Part shown: positions 34,401-44,064 of the stretch, piece after piece
How the letters are laid out: each line of letters opens with the position of its first letter
Numbering within the stretch: position 1 is the first letter of the stretch
Source: Streptomyces sp. NBC_00376
Lineage (GTDB): Bacteria > Actinomycetota > Actinomycetes > Streptomycetales > Streptomycetaceae
DNA: 64,000 bases
Direction: 5' to 3'
Assembly: GCF_036077095.1 (NCBI RefSeq)
Contig: NZ_CP107960.1
Location: 8,742,001 to 8,806,000, forward strand
The notes under the pieces: model-generated
Told to the model about the DNA's origin: nothing
What the model saw: only the letters and a program-made list of their open reading frames with translations
Database searches by the model: none
Program-made: the position numbers and the translations under genes

Positions 34401-36008
34401 CTTGATCTTTAACCTGTGCGGCGGGGGCGTGGAGTCGTTGTCTTCTTCGTGTGTCGCTTTGTGGGGTCGGGTTTGCGGACGGTGTGCACGTCATAGCGTG
34501 CAGTGGGCTGGTTGTTCCTGCGACCGGGTGGCCGTCCCGGGCCGGGCCGAGCGGATTTCGGTGCTCCGGCTGGGCAGGCGGCCTTCGGCCGGAGGTGCCG
34601 AAAGTCGCGACGGACTCGTGCGGGGGTGAGTCTGCCGAGCGGGACCGGCTTCTCCCACGGCCGCCGGAGGTCTGCCGCCAGCGGACGGGCGAGCCGGAGC
34701 TGGGTGAAGGCGGCAAGGATCAGCCAGGTCCAGCGGTCGGCGGCTTCGGGGGTGCGGATCTTCGGGCAGGTCCAGCCCAGGGTCTGCTTGAACAGGCGGA
34801 AGGTGTGCTCGATGTCGAAGCGCCGCAGGAACGCCTGCCACAGACGGTCGATGTCGGCTGTGGTGGCGTCGGTGCCCGACCACCACAGCCAGACCGGCTT
34901 CGGTGTCGCGCTGCTGGGCAGGTACTCGACCTGCAGGCGGATCACGGTCCCCTCGATCACCGGCAGGGCGCCCAGTTCCGCGGTCCAGGCCGAACGGTGG
35001 GTCAGTCGCGGATGGAGCCGGTCCCAGGCCCGGACGATGGCGGTGCCGTAGAGACGGGTTGCGGTCACCGTCTGCACGTCGGGGATGTTCCAGGTGGCCG
35101 GGTCGCCGAAGACGAACTCGCCGCCACGGCGAGGCGGACGGCCCCGGACACCGGGCTCGCGGGGCGATGCCGCACGGCGCAGGACACGGTCCGAACGCAT
35201 CCGGCCCAGCACCTGAACCGGCAGATCCTTCAGCAGGAAGGCCAGGCGAGGCACGTCGTATCCGGCGTCCATCACGATCAGGATCTCCGGGTCGGCGTCC
35301 TTCCACTGCCCGGCGCGATCAGCCGCTCGACGAGTTCACGCATCTGCCCGGCCGTGACGGTGGCAGCGTCGTCGCCAGGTGACAGACGCAGCGAGTCCAG
35401 CGGCGCGGTCCACGAGGTACGTCCCGTTTCCAGTGCGCAGATCACCGAGTACGGCCAGCCGGGAACGGGAATGTGCTGGTCCTTGCCCCGCCCGTAGGTG
35501 TGGCACAGGATCCGCTGCGGTGAGGTGTGCGCGCTGGGCCGCAGCCAGCAGGTGATGTCGACGGCCAGGACCAGCCGGCCGTCCGCCGATCGCGGCAATG
35601 ACACCGCTGCCAGGGCCCGCCGAAGCCGGGCCACATCGATCTGGCCCGTGGCCAGAGCGTCGTAGAGTCCACCGTGCCCGCGACGGTGTTCACCCACCAG
35701 CGACAGTTCCACCAACGACCGGACCGGACCATCGGCGCACAACACGGCGTCCGCGAGCTCGAACAACGCATCCGCACGCCTGGTCAAACAGGAATAGAAC
35801 TCGCCCCGGAAGCGTGACAGTTCCGCAAACGGATCCTGCCGGACAGCATGATGCAACAGACTCATCCCAACGGCCTTCGTGCTGAGCGTTGTGTGTTCCT
35901 TGGTCGGATCACATGCTCAGCCGAAGGCCGCCCGCACGTATGGCAGTTACCAGTCCGAGTGATCAAGTGCGAGGACTCGTTCGGGCCCCGAGGTTAAAGA
36001 TCAAGTTA
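34398..36008 (-). mobile_element. Insertion sequence with a two-frame DDE transposase (NF041680-like)
   Basis: Inverted ends TAACTTGATCTTTAACCT on the left and its complement at about 35991-36008 on the right. About 1.61 kb. The element abuts the GNAT gene on the left and a 90-bp MITE-like element on the right. Boundaries good to a few bases. Confidence 0.8.
34409..35865 (-). pseudogene. DDE transposase of the NF041680-like type, frameshifted
   Basis: The N-terminal frame (ATG 35865 to 35278) contains LVLAVDITCWLRP (first Asp) and HTYGRGKD. After a shift near 35316 the C-terminal frame (to 34409) reads IVMDAGYDVPRLAFLL (second Asp) and FDIEHTFRLFKQTLGWTCPKIRTPE (Glu). An intact relative would be about 480 residues. 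No slippery sequence is evident at the break, so an indel is assumed. Family name from memory; the DDE reading is solid. Confidence 0.72.
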
Positions 36009-36098
36009 GGGCCCGCAGATAATCAACTTGCTGTCGAACACCGTGCATGAACTGCGGCGTCAAGAGCAGGAGTGCGCAACTTATTGTTCTGCGGGCCC
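36009..36098. mobile_element. MITE-like 90-bp element
   Basis: Terminal inverted repeats GGGCCCGCAGA (36009-36019) and TCTGCGGGCCC (36088-36098), with further imperfect pairing inward (AATCAACTTG / CAACTTATTG). TTA flanks it on both sides (36006-36008 and 36099-36101), consistent with a 3-bp target duplication. It has no coding capacity. It is sandwiched between two IS elements. Confidence 0.6.
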
Positions 36099-36102
36099 TT
36101 AG

Positions 36103-37765
36103 CCTCGATCCACCGACCCGTGCCTTGTGGATAACGTCTCGGAAAACGAAGAAGTGCCTTGCGAACTGCGATGATGGGAGTTCTTCAGGCTTCCAGCACG
36201 CACAATCAGCAAGGCACTTCCGAGATGCAAGTTTCCCACACGCGGGCGGCGGCCTCTGCTGCCTTCGATGACGCGAACCTGATCGCGCATGCCGGGCTGG
36301 TTCCGGTGATGCGGCTGGCCGAGCGGTGCGGTCTGCCCCGGCTGGTGAGGGAGAAGGTGAGGCTGACCGGGACGAAGAACGGCGCGGGTGCCTCGGCGGA
36401 CGCCAAGGTCACCGGAATCGTGGGCGGCATGGCCGCAGGAGCGGACAGCATCGACGACCTCGACGTTCTGCGCCACGGTGCGATGTCGGCCGTGTTCGAA
36501 GAGGTCCGTGCCCCGTCCACCCTGGGCACCTTCCTCCGCTCCTTCACCCACGGTCACGCCCTCCAACTGCACGCGGTACACCGCAGGTTCCTCGGCGAAC
36601 TGGCCGCGCACACCCCGTTGCTGCCCGGCTCCGGCGAGAAGGCGTTCATCGACGTCGACTCCACCCATAAACGCGTCTACGGCCGCACCAAGCAGGGTGG
36701 CGAGTACGGCCGGTTCAAGGGTATCCGCACCCTGCACCCTCTGCTCGCCACGATCTGCACCCCCACCTCCCGACCGGTGATCGCCACCGTGCGGATGCGC
36801 CGCGGCAAAGCAGCCGACTCCCGGGGCGCCCCGAAATTCGTCAGCGAGGCGCTGGCCACCGCCGTCGAGGCCGGCCGCACCGGCATGCGCATCTTGCGCG
36901 CGGACTCGCAGTTCTACAACGCCGGTGTCATCGCCGCCTGCCGCCGGTCCGGCGCCCGCTTCTCCCTCACCACCGGGATGAACCCCTCCATCAAACGGGC
37001 CATCCACAGCATCCCCGACACCGCGTGGCAGCAGATCACCTACCCGACCGCGGTACCCGACCCTGAGACCGGCGAGCTCATCTCGGACGCCGAGGTCGCC
37101 GAGATACCCGCCTACACCGCCTTCGCCAGCCGCAAGAAAGGCGAGCGGGTCACGGCCCGGCTGATCGTGCGCCGGGTCCGTGACCTGGCCAAACCCGCCG
37201 TCGTCGGCGAGCAGGGCGAGTTGTTCCCGGTCTGGCGCTACCACCCGTTCGTCACCGACACCCCCGCGCCGCCGCTCGAGGCCGAGCGGGAGCACCGCAC
37301 CACGCCGTCGTCGAGCAGGTCATCGCCGACAGCAAAGCCTCCGCCCTGGCCCACCTGCCGTCGGGACACTTCCACGCCAACGCCGCCTGGCTGATCCAGT
37401 GGGCGATGGCCTACAACCTGCTGCGGGCCGCCGGGGCACTGACCTCCGCCTTCCACGCCAAGGCCACCACCGCCACCCTCCTGGTCCAGGTTCCGGCCCG
37501 GATCGCCCGCTCCGCACAGCGCGTCACCCTGTACCTTCCGCGCAACTGGCGCTGGCAAAAAGCCTGGACGCACCTGTTCGACACCGCCCACCCGAACCCG
37601 CCTGACAGTCTCTGCCCACCCCGCCCGCCAGGGCCCGACCGGAACCAAACCATGGAAAAGCTGGGCAGACCAGCGGATGCAGCACGCCCATGCCCATCGG
37701 CCGACCCAAAACCGGCTCAGAAGCCCGTCAGAAGATCACGCCCAGACCACGTCGGCGGATCGAGG
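36103..37765 (+). mobile_element. IS1380-family insertion sequence
   Basis: Inverted ends CCTCGATCCACCGAC (36103) and the complement of CCTCGATCCGCCGAC (ending 37765). Flanked by the 5-bp duplication CTTAG (36098-36102 and 37766-37770). In the leader, AAGTGCCTTGC (36152-36162) pairs with GCAAGGCACTT (36209-36219) just before the transposase start. Confidence 0.88.
36225..37765 (+). pseudogene. IS1380-family transposase, frameshifted
   Basis: Start taken at ATG 36225. The first frame has FIDVDSTHKRVYGRTKQGG (first Asp) and ILRADSQFYNAGVIAACRR (second Asp). Near 37297 homology moves to another frame: HAVVEQVIADSKASALAHLP (Glu), then WAMAYNLLRAAGALTS and LYLPRNWRW. A small indel is the simplest cause. 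No stop codon is met before the IS end in the second frame, so the C-terminus is also altered. Confidence 0.8.
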
Positions 37766-37822
37766 CTTAGGCGGCGCGCTGGTGACCGGCCTCGTCCGGC
37801 GCGGCCCGGGGGCGGGTGTGGG

Positions 37823-38431
37823 TCAGGTGCCGGACGGGGTGTCAGGTCTGGTTCCGGACAGCGCGTCCGTGTAGATGCCCGTCATAGCGGTCACAGCCCG
37901 TCGGCGGTTCATGGCCGGGTCCAGGCGGTGCTGGATGTTGATTCCCAGGGTGCCGCCGAGCAGTGCCGCCGCGACGGCCTCCGGGTCGGTGACGTGCGCA
38001 CCGGTCGCGCGCAGGTGGTCGGCGTACAGGCCGCGGATCTTGGCGTACTCCTCGGCGTACGTCGTGCGCAGGGCCGACTCGCGGCTCACCGCCTCGATCA
38101 GGAGTGTCGAGAAGATGTGCGCCTCGGGCCGGGACATCAGGGCGAAGTTCGCCTCGATCAGCGCCTCGATTCCGGCGTCCGGCCCGGCGGCGGCCAGGCG
38201 TTCGCGCATGAAGTCCGAGCCCCATCGGAACGCTTCCTCGATCACCGCCTTCAGCAGCCCGTCCTTCGAGCCGAAGTGCCAGGCCACGGAGCCCCGGCTG
38301 ATGCCGGAGCGCTCCGCCACGGCCTGGACGGACGCCGCGGCGGACCCGCCCTCGGCGGCGAGTTCCCACGCGGCGGCCACCAGCCGGCGCTGGGTCTCGG
38401 CGGAGATCTCCTGCTTGCGGGTCGCACCCAC
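37823..38431 (-). CDS. TetR-family transcriptional repressor
   Basis: 202 residues from a GTG at 38431 with GGGAAGGA upstream. N-terminal HTH (about 12-58): RRLVAAAWELAAEGGSAAAS, VAERSGISRGSVAWHFGSKDGLL. The C-terminal ligand-binding domain is of the TetR_C_6-like kind. Divergent from the cyclase-hydrolase-thiolase-ligase operon with a 139-bp gap that contains a pair of direct repeats. It most likely represses that operon and is released by the substrate or its CoA ester. Confidence 0.88.
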   Translation of the reverse strand: MGATRKQEISAETQRRLVAAAWELAAEGGSAAASVQAVAERSGISRGSVAWHFGSKDGLLKAVIEEAFRWGSDFMRERLAAAGPDAGIEALIEANFALMSRPEAHIFSTLLIEAVSRESALRTTYAEEYAKIRGLYADHLRATGAHVTDPEAVAAALLGGTLGINIQHRLDPAMNRRRAVTAMTGIYTDALSGTRPDTPSGT

Positions 38432-38515
38432 GCGGTGTCCTTCCCAACGTTGCGGCGGCCTGACACGGCCGATTCTGCCACGCCGGCCGGGCGGCGCCGG
38501 GCGGCGAACTCTTGC

Positions 38516-38550
38516 CTATGCTATCGGTCCAGTTCTATGCTGAGCGTCCA
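38516..38550 (+). promoter_or_regulatory. Direct repeats in the catabolic operon promoter
   Basis: CTATGCTATCGGTCCA (38516-38531) and CTATGCTGAGCGTCCA (38535-38550), 19 bp apart, end 20 bp before the operon's first ATG. They overlap the likely promoter and are candidate TetR sites. Confidence 0.5.
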
Positions 38551-38570
38551 ATAACTAAGGAGGGTTCGTC

Positions 38571-39362
38571 ATGGAACTGATCGACCTCACCAGGACGCTG
38601 GACCCCGCCGACCGCGAGCGGCTCCCCGAGCAGCTGCGCGCGCTCGCCCCGGTGATCGCGCCGGCCGTGGCCTACGCGCACCCGACGGGCGAGGGCCGAG
38701 AGCAGTTCGCCGCCGCCATGCACTGCAGCGTCGAGGACCTGCCCGACGGCGAGGGCTGGGGCGCGGAACTGCTCACCGACTTCAACTCCCACCTCGGCAC
38801 CCACGTCGACGCCCCGCTGCACTACGGCTCGACCTGCGAGGGCAGGCCCGCCCGCACCATCACCGACATCGCCCTGGACGAGCTGTGGTGCGAGGCGCTC
38901 GTGCTGGACCTGCGCGACCGATGCGAACCGGACGCCCCGATCACCGTCGAGGCGCTGGAGTCCGCCCTCGCCGACAACGGCGCCCCGGTCCCGGCCGGCG
39001 GAGCGGTCCTGCTGCGCACCGGCCAGGAGCGGTACGGGCTGTCCGACCCCGAGTTCTTCCGCTACCCGGGCATGAGCCGCGAGTCGACGTTGTTCCTGGC
39101 CGACCTCGGGGCCAAGGTCCTGGGCACCGACGCCGCGGGCTGGGACCTGAGCTTCTCCGTGATGGCGGGCAAGTTCCGCGACAGCGGCGACAACTCCGTG
39201 CTGTGGGACGGCCACCGGGCCGGCCGCGAGCGGGAGGTCTTCATCGTCCAGCAGCTGACGAACCTTGCCGCGCTGCCCCCGTCGGGGTTCCGGGTGGCGT
39301 TCTTCCCGATCAAGATCGCCCGCGCGAGCGCCGCCCCGGCCCGCGTCGTGGCCTTCGTCTGA
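38571..39362 (+). CDS. Cyclase-family metal-dependent hydrolase (KynB-like)
   Basis: 263 residues. The metal motif HxGTHxDxPxxH is present as HLGTHVDAPLH (His74, His78, Asp80, His84), as in kynurenine formamidase and bacterial isatin hydrolase. These enzymes hydrolyse amides or cyclic substrates with Mn or Zn. An excellent site (AAGGAGGG) precedes the ATG. First gene of the operon; the FAH-type gene starts 53 bp later. In this setting it probably opens a ring or lactam/lactone, though the substrate is unknown. Confidence 0.88.
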   Translation: MELIDLTRTLDPADRERLPEQLRALAPVIAPAVAYAHPTGEGREQFAAAMHCSVEDLPDGEGWGAELLTDFNSHLGTHVDAPLHYGSTCEGRPARTITDIALDELWCEALVLDLRDRCEPDAPITVEALESALADNGAPVPAGGAVLLRTGQERYGLSDPEFFRYPGMSRESTLFLADLGAKVLGTDAAGWDLSFSVMAGKFRDSGDNSVLWDGHRAGREREVFIVQQLTNLAALPPSGFRVAFFPIKIARASAAPARVVAFV

Positions 39363-39415
39363 CACCCGATCCCCGCAGACCGACCCCTGCAGCCTGTTGA
39401 GGAGAGGAACCGACC

Positions 39416-40348
39416 GTGAAACTCGCAACCGTGGAGCACGACCGCGTCGAGCGGACCGCGCTCGTACTCGATCAGGGCGAGCGCCTGTTGCTGCTCGACC
39501 GAGCCCACCGCCTGGTGACCGGCGAGCACGCCCCCGCGCTGACCACCATGCAGACAATCATCGACGGCGGCGAACCCGTGCGGCAGACCCTGCAGCGGCT
39601 TGCCGAACAGGCGCCGTCCGAAGCGGTCGTCCCCGCGTCCGAGGTGCGCTGGCTGTCCCCGCTGCCCAGGCCCGTACAGATCCGGGACTTCGGCAGTTTC
39701 ATGGATCACTTCCGCAATGCCCGCTCCCGGATCCAGGGCATCCCGGCCGACCAGGTCGAACTACCCGCCATCATGCTCGAACGCCCGCTGTACTACGTGA
39801 CCAACCGGCTCTCCGTGACCGGCCACGACAGCGACATCCACTGGCCCGCGTACTCCTCGGTGCGGGACTACGAGCTGGAGTTCGCCTGCGTGCTGGGCCG
39901 CGGCGGCACGGACATCCCCACGGCGGACGCTCCGTCATACATCTTCGGCTACACAATCTTCAACGACTTCAGCGCCCGCGACACCCAGCTGGAGGAGATC
40001 GCCACCGGGCTGGGCCTGAGCAAGAGCAAGGACTTCACCGACTCGAACGTCCTGGGCCCGTGGATCGTCACCGCCGACGAGCTCAGCGACCCGTACCTGC
40101 TCACGATGACCGCCCGCATCAACGGTGAGGAGGCCAGCCGGGGCACGTCCGCCGACATGCACCACACCTTCGCCGACATGATCGCCTTCGCCTCCCAGTC
40201 GACCCGGCTGCACGCCGGAGAGATCCTGTGCTCGGGCACCGTGCCCACCGGCTGTGGACTGGAGCACGGTCGCTTCCTGGAACCCGGCGACACCGTGGAA
40301 CTCGAAGTCTCCGGCCTGGGCGTGCTGCGCAACCGGGTCGTGTCATGA
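39416..40348 (+). CDS. Fumarylacetoacetate hydrolase (FAH) family protein
   Basis: 310 residues; GTG start with GAGGAGAGG upstream. An N-terminal cap is followed by the FAH domain. The metal ligands sit in DYELEFACVLG, and the signature FGYTIFNDFSARDTQ follows; GPWIVTADEL and LHAGEILCSGTVPTGCG line the active site. Family members cleave C-C bonds in 1,3-diketo acids or isomerise/decarboxylate ring-cleavage products using Mg. The stop overlaps the thiolase start (ATGA). It should act on an open-chain diketo intermediate of the same pathway. Confidence 0.9.
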   Translation: MKLATVEHDRVERTALVLDQGERLLLLDRAHRLVTGEHAPALTTMQTIIDGGEPVRQTLQRLAEQAPSEAVVPASEVRWLSPLPRPVQIRDFGSFMDHFRNARSRIQGIPADQVELPAIMLERPLYYVTNRLSVTGHDSDIHWPAYSSVRDYELEFACVLGRGGTDIPTADAPSYIFGYTIFNDFSARDTQLEEIATGLGLSKSKDFTDSNVLGPWIVTADELSDPYLLTMTARINGEEASRGTSADMHHTFADMIAFASQSTRLHAGEILCSGTVPTGCGLEHGRFLEPGDTVELEVSGLGVLRNRVVS

Positions 40349-41571
40349 ACCGCGAAGCACTCATCCTCGGCGTCGGAGCCACCTCCTTCGGCCGCCACCT
40401 CGACCGCGGTGCCGGCGACCTCGCCGGCCAGGCCGCGCACGAGGCGCTGCGCGACGCCGGGCTCGCCCCGGCCGACGTCGGCGCCGTTTTCCACGCCACG
40501 GTCAGCCAGAAGGCGATCGACGGCCAGCACATGATCCCCGGCCAGGTCGCCCTGCGCCCGCACGGGTTCGCCGGGGTACCCGTGGTGAATGTGGAGAACG
40601 CCTGCGCGGGCGGTGCCACAGCCCTGTGGCTGGCGATCGCCCACGTGCGGGCGGGCCTGTCGGACGTCGCCCTGGCCGTCGGCGTGGACAAGCTCGTCTG
40701 CGCCGATCCCGCCCAGGGGCTGGCGGTGTTCGACGGGGCCATGGACGTCGCCCACCGCGAGGAGACCCTGGCCGCGCTCGCCGCCCTGACCGACCCCCTG
40801 CCACCCGAATTGTCCGTGGACGGCGACCGGTCGGTGTTCATGGAGATCTACGCCTCCCTGGCCCGCGCCCACATGCAGCGCTTCGGCACCACCGAAGCCC
40901 ACCTGGCCGCGGTCTCGGCGAAGAACCACGCCCACTCCGTCCACAACCCCCGAGCCCACTTCCGCCGAGCGTTCACCGCGGAGGAGGTCCTGGCGGCGCG
41001 GCGGGTGGCGTGGCCGCTGACGGTGCCGATGTGCTCACCAGTCAGCGACGGGGCCGCCGCCGCCGTCGTGACGCGGGCCGACTCCACCCGTGACGAGTCG
41101 GCCGTGGCGGTACTGAGCAGTGCCCTGTTGTCGGGCACCGACCGGGCGACGAACGACGCCGCACGGCACATCGGCCGCCGGGCCGCGCTCGCCGCCTACG
41201 AGAAGGCCGGCATCGGTCCGCAGGACGTCGACGTGGCGGAGGTCCACGACGCCACCGCCTTCGGCGAGATCCAGCAGGTGGAGAACCTGGGCTTCTGCCC
41301 GATCGGCGACGGCGGCCCGTGGTCGGCCTCGGGCGCCGGCGCGCTCGGTGGCACCGTTCCGGTGAACCCGTCCGGAGGACTCGAATCGCGCGGCCACCCG
41401 GTTTCCGCCACCGGACTGGCGCAGGTCTTCGAACTGGTCACACAGCTGCGCGGCCGGGCGGGCGAGCGCCAGGTCCCCGACGCGCGCATCGCCATCGCCG
41501 AGAACGGCGGCGGCCTCTACGGAATCGAGGAGGCGGTGGCCGCCGTGACCATCCTGGGGAGGACCCGATGA
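40345..41571 (+). CDS. SCP2-type thiolase family protein
   Basis: 408 residues from the ATG that overlaps the previous stop. Nucleophile Cys87 in ENACAGGATALWL, catalytic His residues in EVHDATAFGEI and in SGGLESRGHPVSATG. No separate OB-fold (DUF35) partner is visible nearby. Such thiolases cleave beta-ketoacyl-CoA, in particular branched or steroid/aromatic side chains. The next start overlaps its stop by 4 bp. It probably releases acetyl- or propionyl-CoA after activation by the ligase at 41568. Confidence 0.9.
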   Translation: MNREALILGVGATSFGRHLDRGAGDLAGQAAHEALRDAGLAPADVGAVFHATVSQKAIDGQHMIPGQVALRPHGFAGVPVVNVENACAGGATALWLAIAHVRAGLSDVALAVGVDKLVCADPAQGLAVFDGAMDVAHREETLAALAALTDPLPPELSVDGDRSVFMEIYASLARAHMQRFGTTEAHLAAVSAKNHAHSVHNPRAHFRRAFTAEEVLAARRVAWPLTVPMCSPVSDGAAAAVVTRADSTRDESAVAVLSSALLSGTDRATNDAARHIGRRAALAAYEKAGIGPQDVDVAEVHDATAFGEIQQVENLGFCPIGDGGPWSASGAGALGGTVPVNPSGGLESRGHPVSATGLAQVFELVTQLRGRAGERQVPDARIAIAENGGGLYGIEEAVAAVTILGRTR

Positions 41572-43052
41572 GACCCGGCTACGCGGACCTGATCCTGTCG
41601 GCGCTGCGCAGGCGGCCCGAGCGCACCGCCTTCCGCTTCACCGGCGACGACGGGACAAAACACACCTGGACCTACGGTGAGACCGCGGAACGGATCGAAC
41701 GCACCGCGGCCGCGTTCGGACGACTGGGCCTCACGCCCGGCAACGGGCTCGCCCTGCTGTGCGGCCCGAACCCTCAGGCGTTCACCGTCATGGCCGCCGC
41801 CTGCCTGGCGGGACTGCGCTACGCCGCCTTGCACCCGCTGGCCACCGCGGACACCGACCGGACCGTCCTGCGCGACAGCGCGTCCGACTACCTGGTCGTG
41901 GACGACACACGCTTCGCCGCCCGGGCCCGCCCCAACGGCACCAAGGCGATCACCCTCGCCGAACTCGACCGCCTCGCCGCCGACACACCCCCCGGTCCGG
42001 ACGACCCGCGCGGCCCCGCGCTCTACCTCTTCTACACCGGCGGCACGACCGGCGAACCCAAGGGCGTGATGCTGCGCGACCGCTCACTGCTCGCCAACGC
42101 CTGGGCCTGCTCCACCTGGGCCTGGCCGCCGGACACCCACTTCCTGATCACCACCCCCATGTCGCACGCCGCCGGGCTCCTGGTCGCCCCCGGTCTGCTC
42201 CACGGCGCGGGCTTCGAACTCCACCCCTCCTTCGACCCAGACCACGTCATCGACGCGATCGAACGCGACGGCGTGAGCGCCACGTTCGTCGTCCCCACGA
42301 TGCTGTACGCCTTGCTCGACCACCCTCGGCTCCCCGCAGCCGACCTGTCGGGGTTGAACTGGGTCCTCTACGGCGCCGCACCCGCCGCACCCGCCCGGCT
42401 CGCCCAAGCGCACCAGCTCCTCGGCCCCGTGCTCAGCCAGCACTACGGCCAGGCCGAGGCCCCCAATGCCCTAACCGTCCTGGACCCGGCCCAGCACCGC
42501 GACGACCCGCACGTCCTGGGCAGCTGCGGTCGGCCCATGCCCGGCGTGGAGATCGCCCTGCTCGACCCGCACGGCCGGCACGTACCGGCAGGCGAGCCCG
42601 GCGAGCTGTGCGTCCGAGGACCGCTCGTGATGGACGGCTATTGGAACAAGCCCGAGCAGACCGCAACGGCGCTCGATGGAGGCTGGCTGCACACCGGCGA
42701 TGTCGCCCGCCAGGACGACACCGGCCTGATCACGATCATCGACCGGATCAAGGACACCATCATCACCGGCGGGTTCAACGTCTACCCGCGCGAGGTCGAG
42801 GACGCCCTCGCCACACACCCGGCCGTCGCCGCCAGCGCCGTCTACGGCACCCCCGACCCAAACTGGGGCGAAGCCGTCACCGCCACCGTGGTCCTGCGCC
42901 CCGGACGGCAGGCCACTCCAGCGGATCTGATGGACCACGTCCGCGCCCGCAAGGGCGCACTCTGGGCCCCGAAAATGCTCCATCTCGCCGATTCGCTGCC
43001 CCTCACCGCCCTTGGCAAGATCGACAGGAAGAAACTCCGCAACCAGCCCTGA
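41568..43052 (+). CDS. AMP-dependent acyl-CoA synthetase/ligase
   Basis: 494 residues. The ATP/AMP signature FYTGGTTGEPKGVM (about 145-160), motif YGQAEAPN in the place of YGxTE, the GWLHTGDVARQDDTG region, the hinge IDRIKDTIITGGFNVYP and the C-terminal catalytic Lys in LPLTALGKIDRKKL. It makes acyl-CoA from a carboxylic acid, ATP and CoA. It is the last gene of the operon, coupled by ATGA overlap. With cyclase, FAH-type hydrolase and thiolase it defines a degradation route for an organic acid, maybe aromatic or alicyclic. Confidence 0.92.
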   Translation: MRPGYADLILSALRRRPERTAFRFTGDDGTKHTWTYGETAERIERTAAAFGRLGLTPGNGLALLCGPNPQAFTVMAAACLAGLRYAALHPLATADTDRTVLRDSASDYLVVDDTRFAARARPNGTKAITLAELDRLAADTPPGPDDPRGPALYLFYTGGTTGEPKGVMLRDRSLLANAWACSTWAWPPDTHFLITTPMSHAAGLLVAPGLLHGAGFELHPSFDPDHVIDAIERDGVSATFVVPTMLYALLDHPRLPAADLSGLNWVLYGAAPAAPARLAQAHQLLGPVLSQHYGQAEAPNALTVLDPAQHRDDPHVLGSCGRPMPGVEIALLDPHGRHVPAGEPGELCVRGPLVMDGYWNKPEQTATALDGGWLHTGDVARQDDTGLITIIDRIKDTIITGGFNVYPREVEDALATHPAVAASAVYGTPDPNWGEAVTATVVLRPGRQATPADLMDHVRARKGALWAPKMLHLADSLPLTALGKIDRKKLRNQP

Positions 43053-43350
43053 ACGGGGCTCGGGCGCGCAAACCGCCCCACCTCCTCAGATGACACACCC
43101 CACACGGCCGGCGCTGAGCGCACCATGGCGCGTGCTCCCGCGCCGGCCTCACGGGCACTGACGCGGCTGCACGTGCCACGCCTCGAAATTACTCAAGTCC
43201 CGTACCAGAACGAACTCGCGGGAGTCCCGACAAAGGGCCGCGGCAGCACCTTCGCGCCCACCCCGGCAGCTCCCGGCGATCCCGTCCCCGGGCCGCCTGT
43301 CGGGACCGTCCTGGGCCCAGTGGCCTTCTGAGCATTCCGGCTGACCCGGG

Positions 43351-43488
43351 GGACTGGCGCCCGCCGCTTGAGTCGTACTGGTGCACCTACAGCCGCGCCT
43401 GGATCAGCGTGAAGGCCACCTACCGGCTCACCGCCAACCCGGCCGAGTCCGAAGCCCTGTCCCGGATGCTCGACACCTGCGACGCCTG
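43351..43488 (+). pseudogene. HNH/DUF1524-type endonuclease, C-terminal relic
   Basis: The frame reads DWRPPLESYWCTYSRAWISV then KATYRLTANPAESEALSRML and stops. This resembles the conserved end of secreted actinobacterial HNH-family proteins. No catalytic His-Asn-His part is present upstream. The rest of 43053-43689 shows no gene I can support. Confidence 0.45.
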
Positions 43489-43689
43489 ACCCCACCCGGC
43501 GGCATCACCGGCCAGGATCCCCGCCCGGTAGACCACCGGAGTACCGGACGATCCCGTCCGCACCCCGACTCGCCGCGGGGGAGGAGCAGGACCCCTCCGC
43601 CCAGGCACTCTTCCTCCGCGGCGACCCCACCACCCCGACCCCCAACCCCACGACAACAGCATGGGGCTGAACCAGGAAGGCCCCACGTC

Positions 43690-43956
43690 GTGATCCGCAC
43701 TCTCCCGGCACCGGACCGCCGCGGCATCGCCCACGCCACCCTCACCGCGCTCGCCGTCTTCGCCGCGCTCCTGGCCCCGGCCGTCCAGGCCGAGGCGACC
43801 GCCACGTGCGCACCGCACACCACCGGCGTGTGCAGGGCCGGCAGCGCGCACCCGGCGGGCGCGACCGCCGAATGCAAGGACGGGACCACCAGCTACGCGG
43901 CGAAGTTCCGCGGCACCTGCAGCCACCATGGCGGCGTCCGCTACTGGTACAAGTAG
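43690..43956 (+). CDS. DUF3761 secreted protein
   Basis: 88 residues from a GTG, with AGGAAGG 10 nt upstream. Signal peptide about 1-36 (ending VQAEA). The mature part has the DUF3761 signature: ATAECKDGTTSYAAKF, then GTCSHHGGVRYWYK at the very end. Four Cys residues likely form two disulfides. The family is widespread and of unknown function, extracellular or cell-wall located. Confidence 0.8.
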   Translation: MIRTLPAPDRRGIAHATLTALAVFAALLAPAVQAEATATCAPHTTGVCRAGSAHPAGATAECKDGTTSYAAKFRGTCSHHGGVRYWYK

Positions 43957-44064
43957 GCCACGTCCGCCTGTGGGCAGCGCCAGCCCTCCCGCCTGGCGCC
44001 ACCAGCCTGCAAGAGCCGAACGGGCCCGTTTGCAACGGAGACTCCCCGAGAACATTTCTCATCG

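Noticed and set aside
40119..40959. Leftward frames of 240-336 codons inside the catabolic operon
   Set aside because: The plus-strand genes have intact catalytic motifs and overlapping starts and stops; the antisense frames have none.
43125..43331. A 68-codon Pro-rich frame after the acyl-CoA ligase
   Set aside because: No ribosome site, no domain, and composition of non-coding GC-rich DNA.
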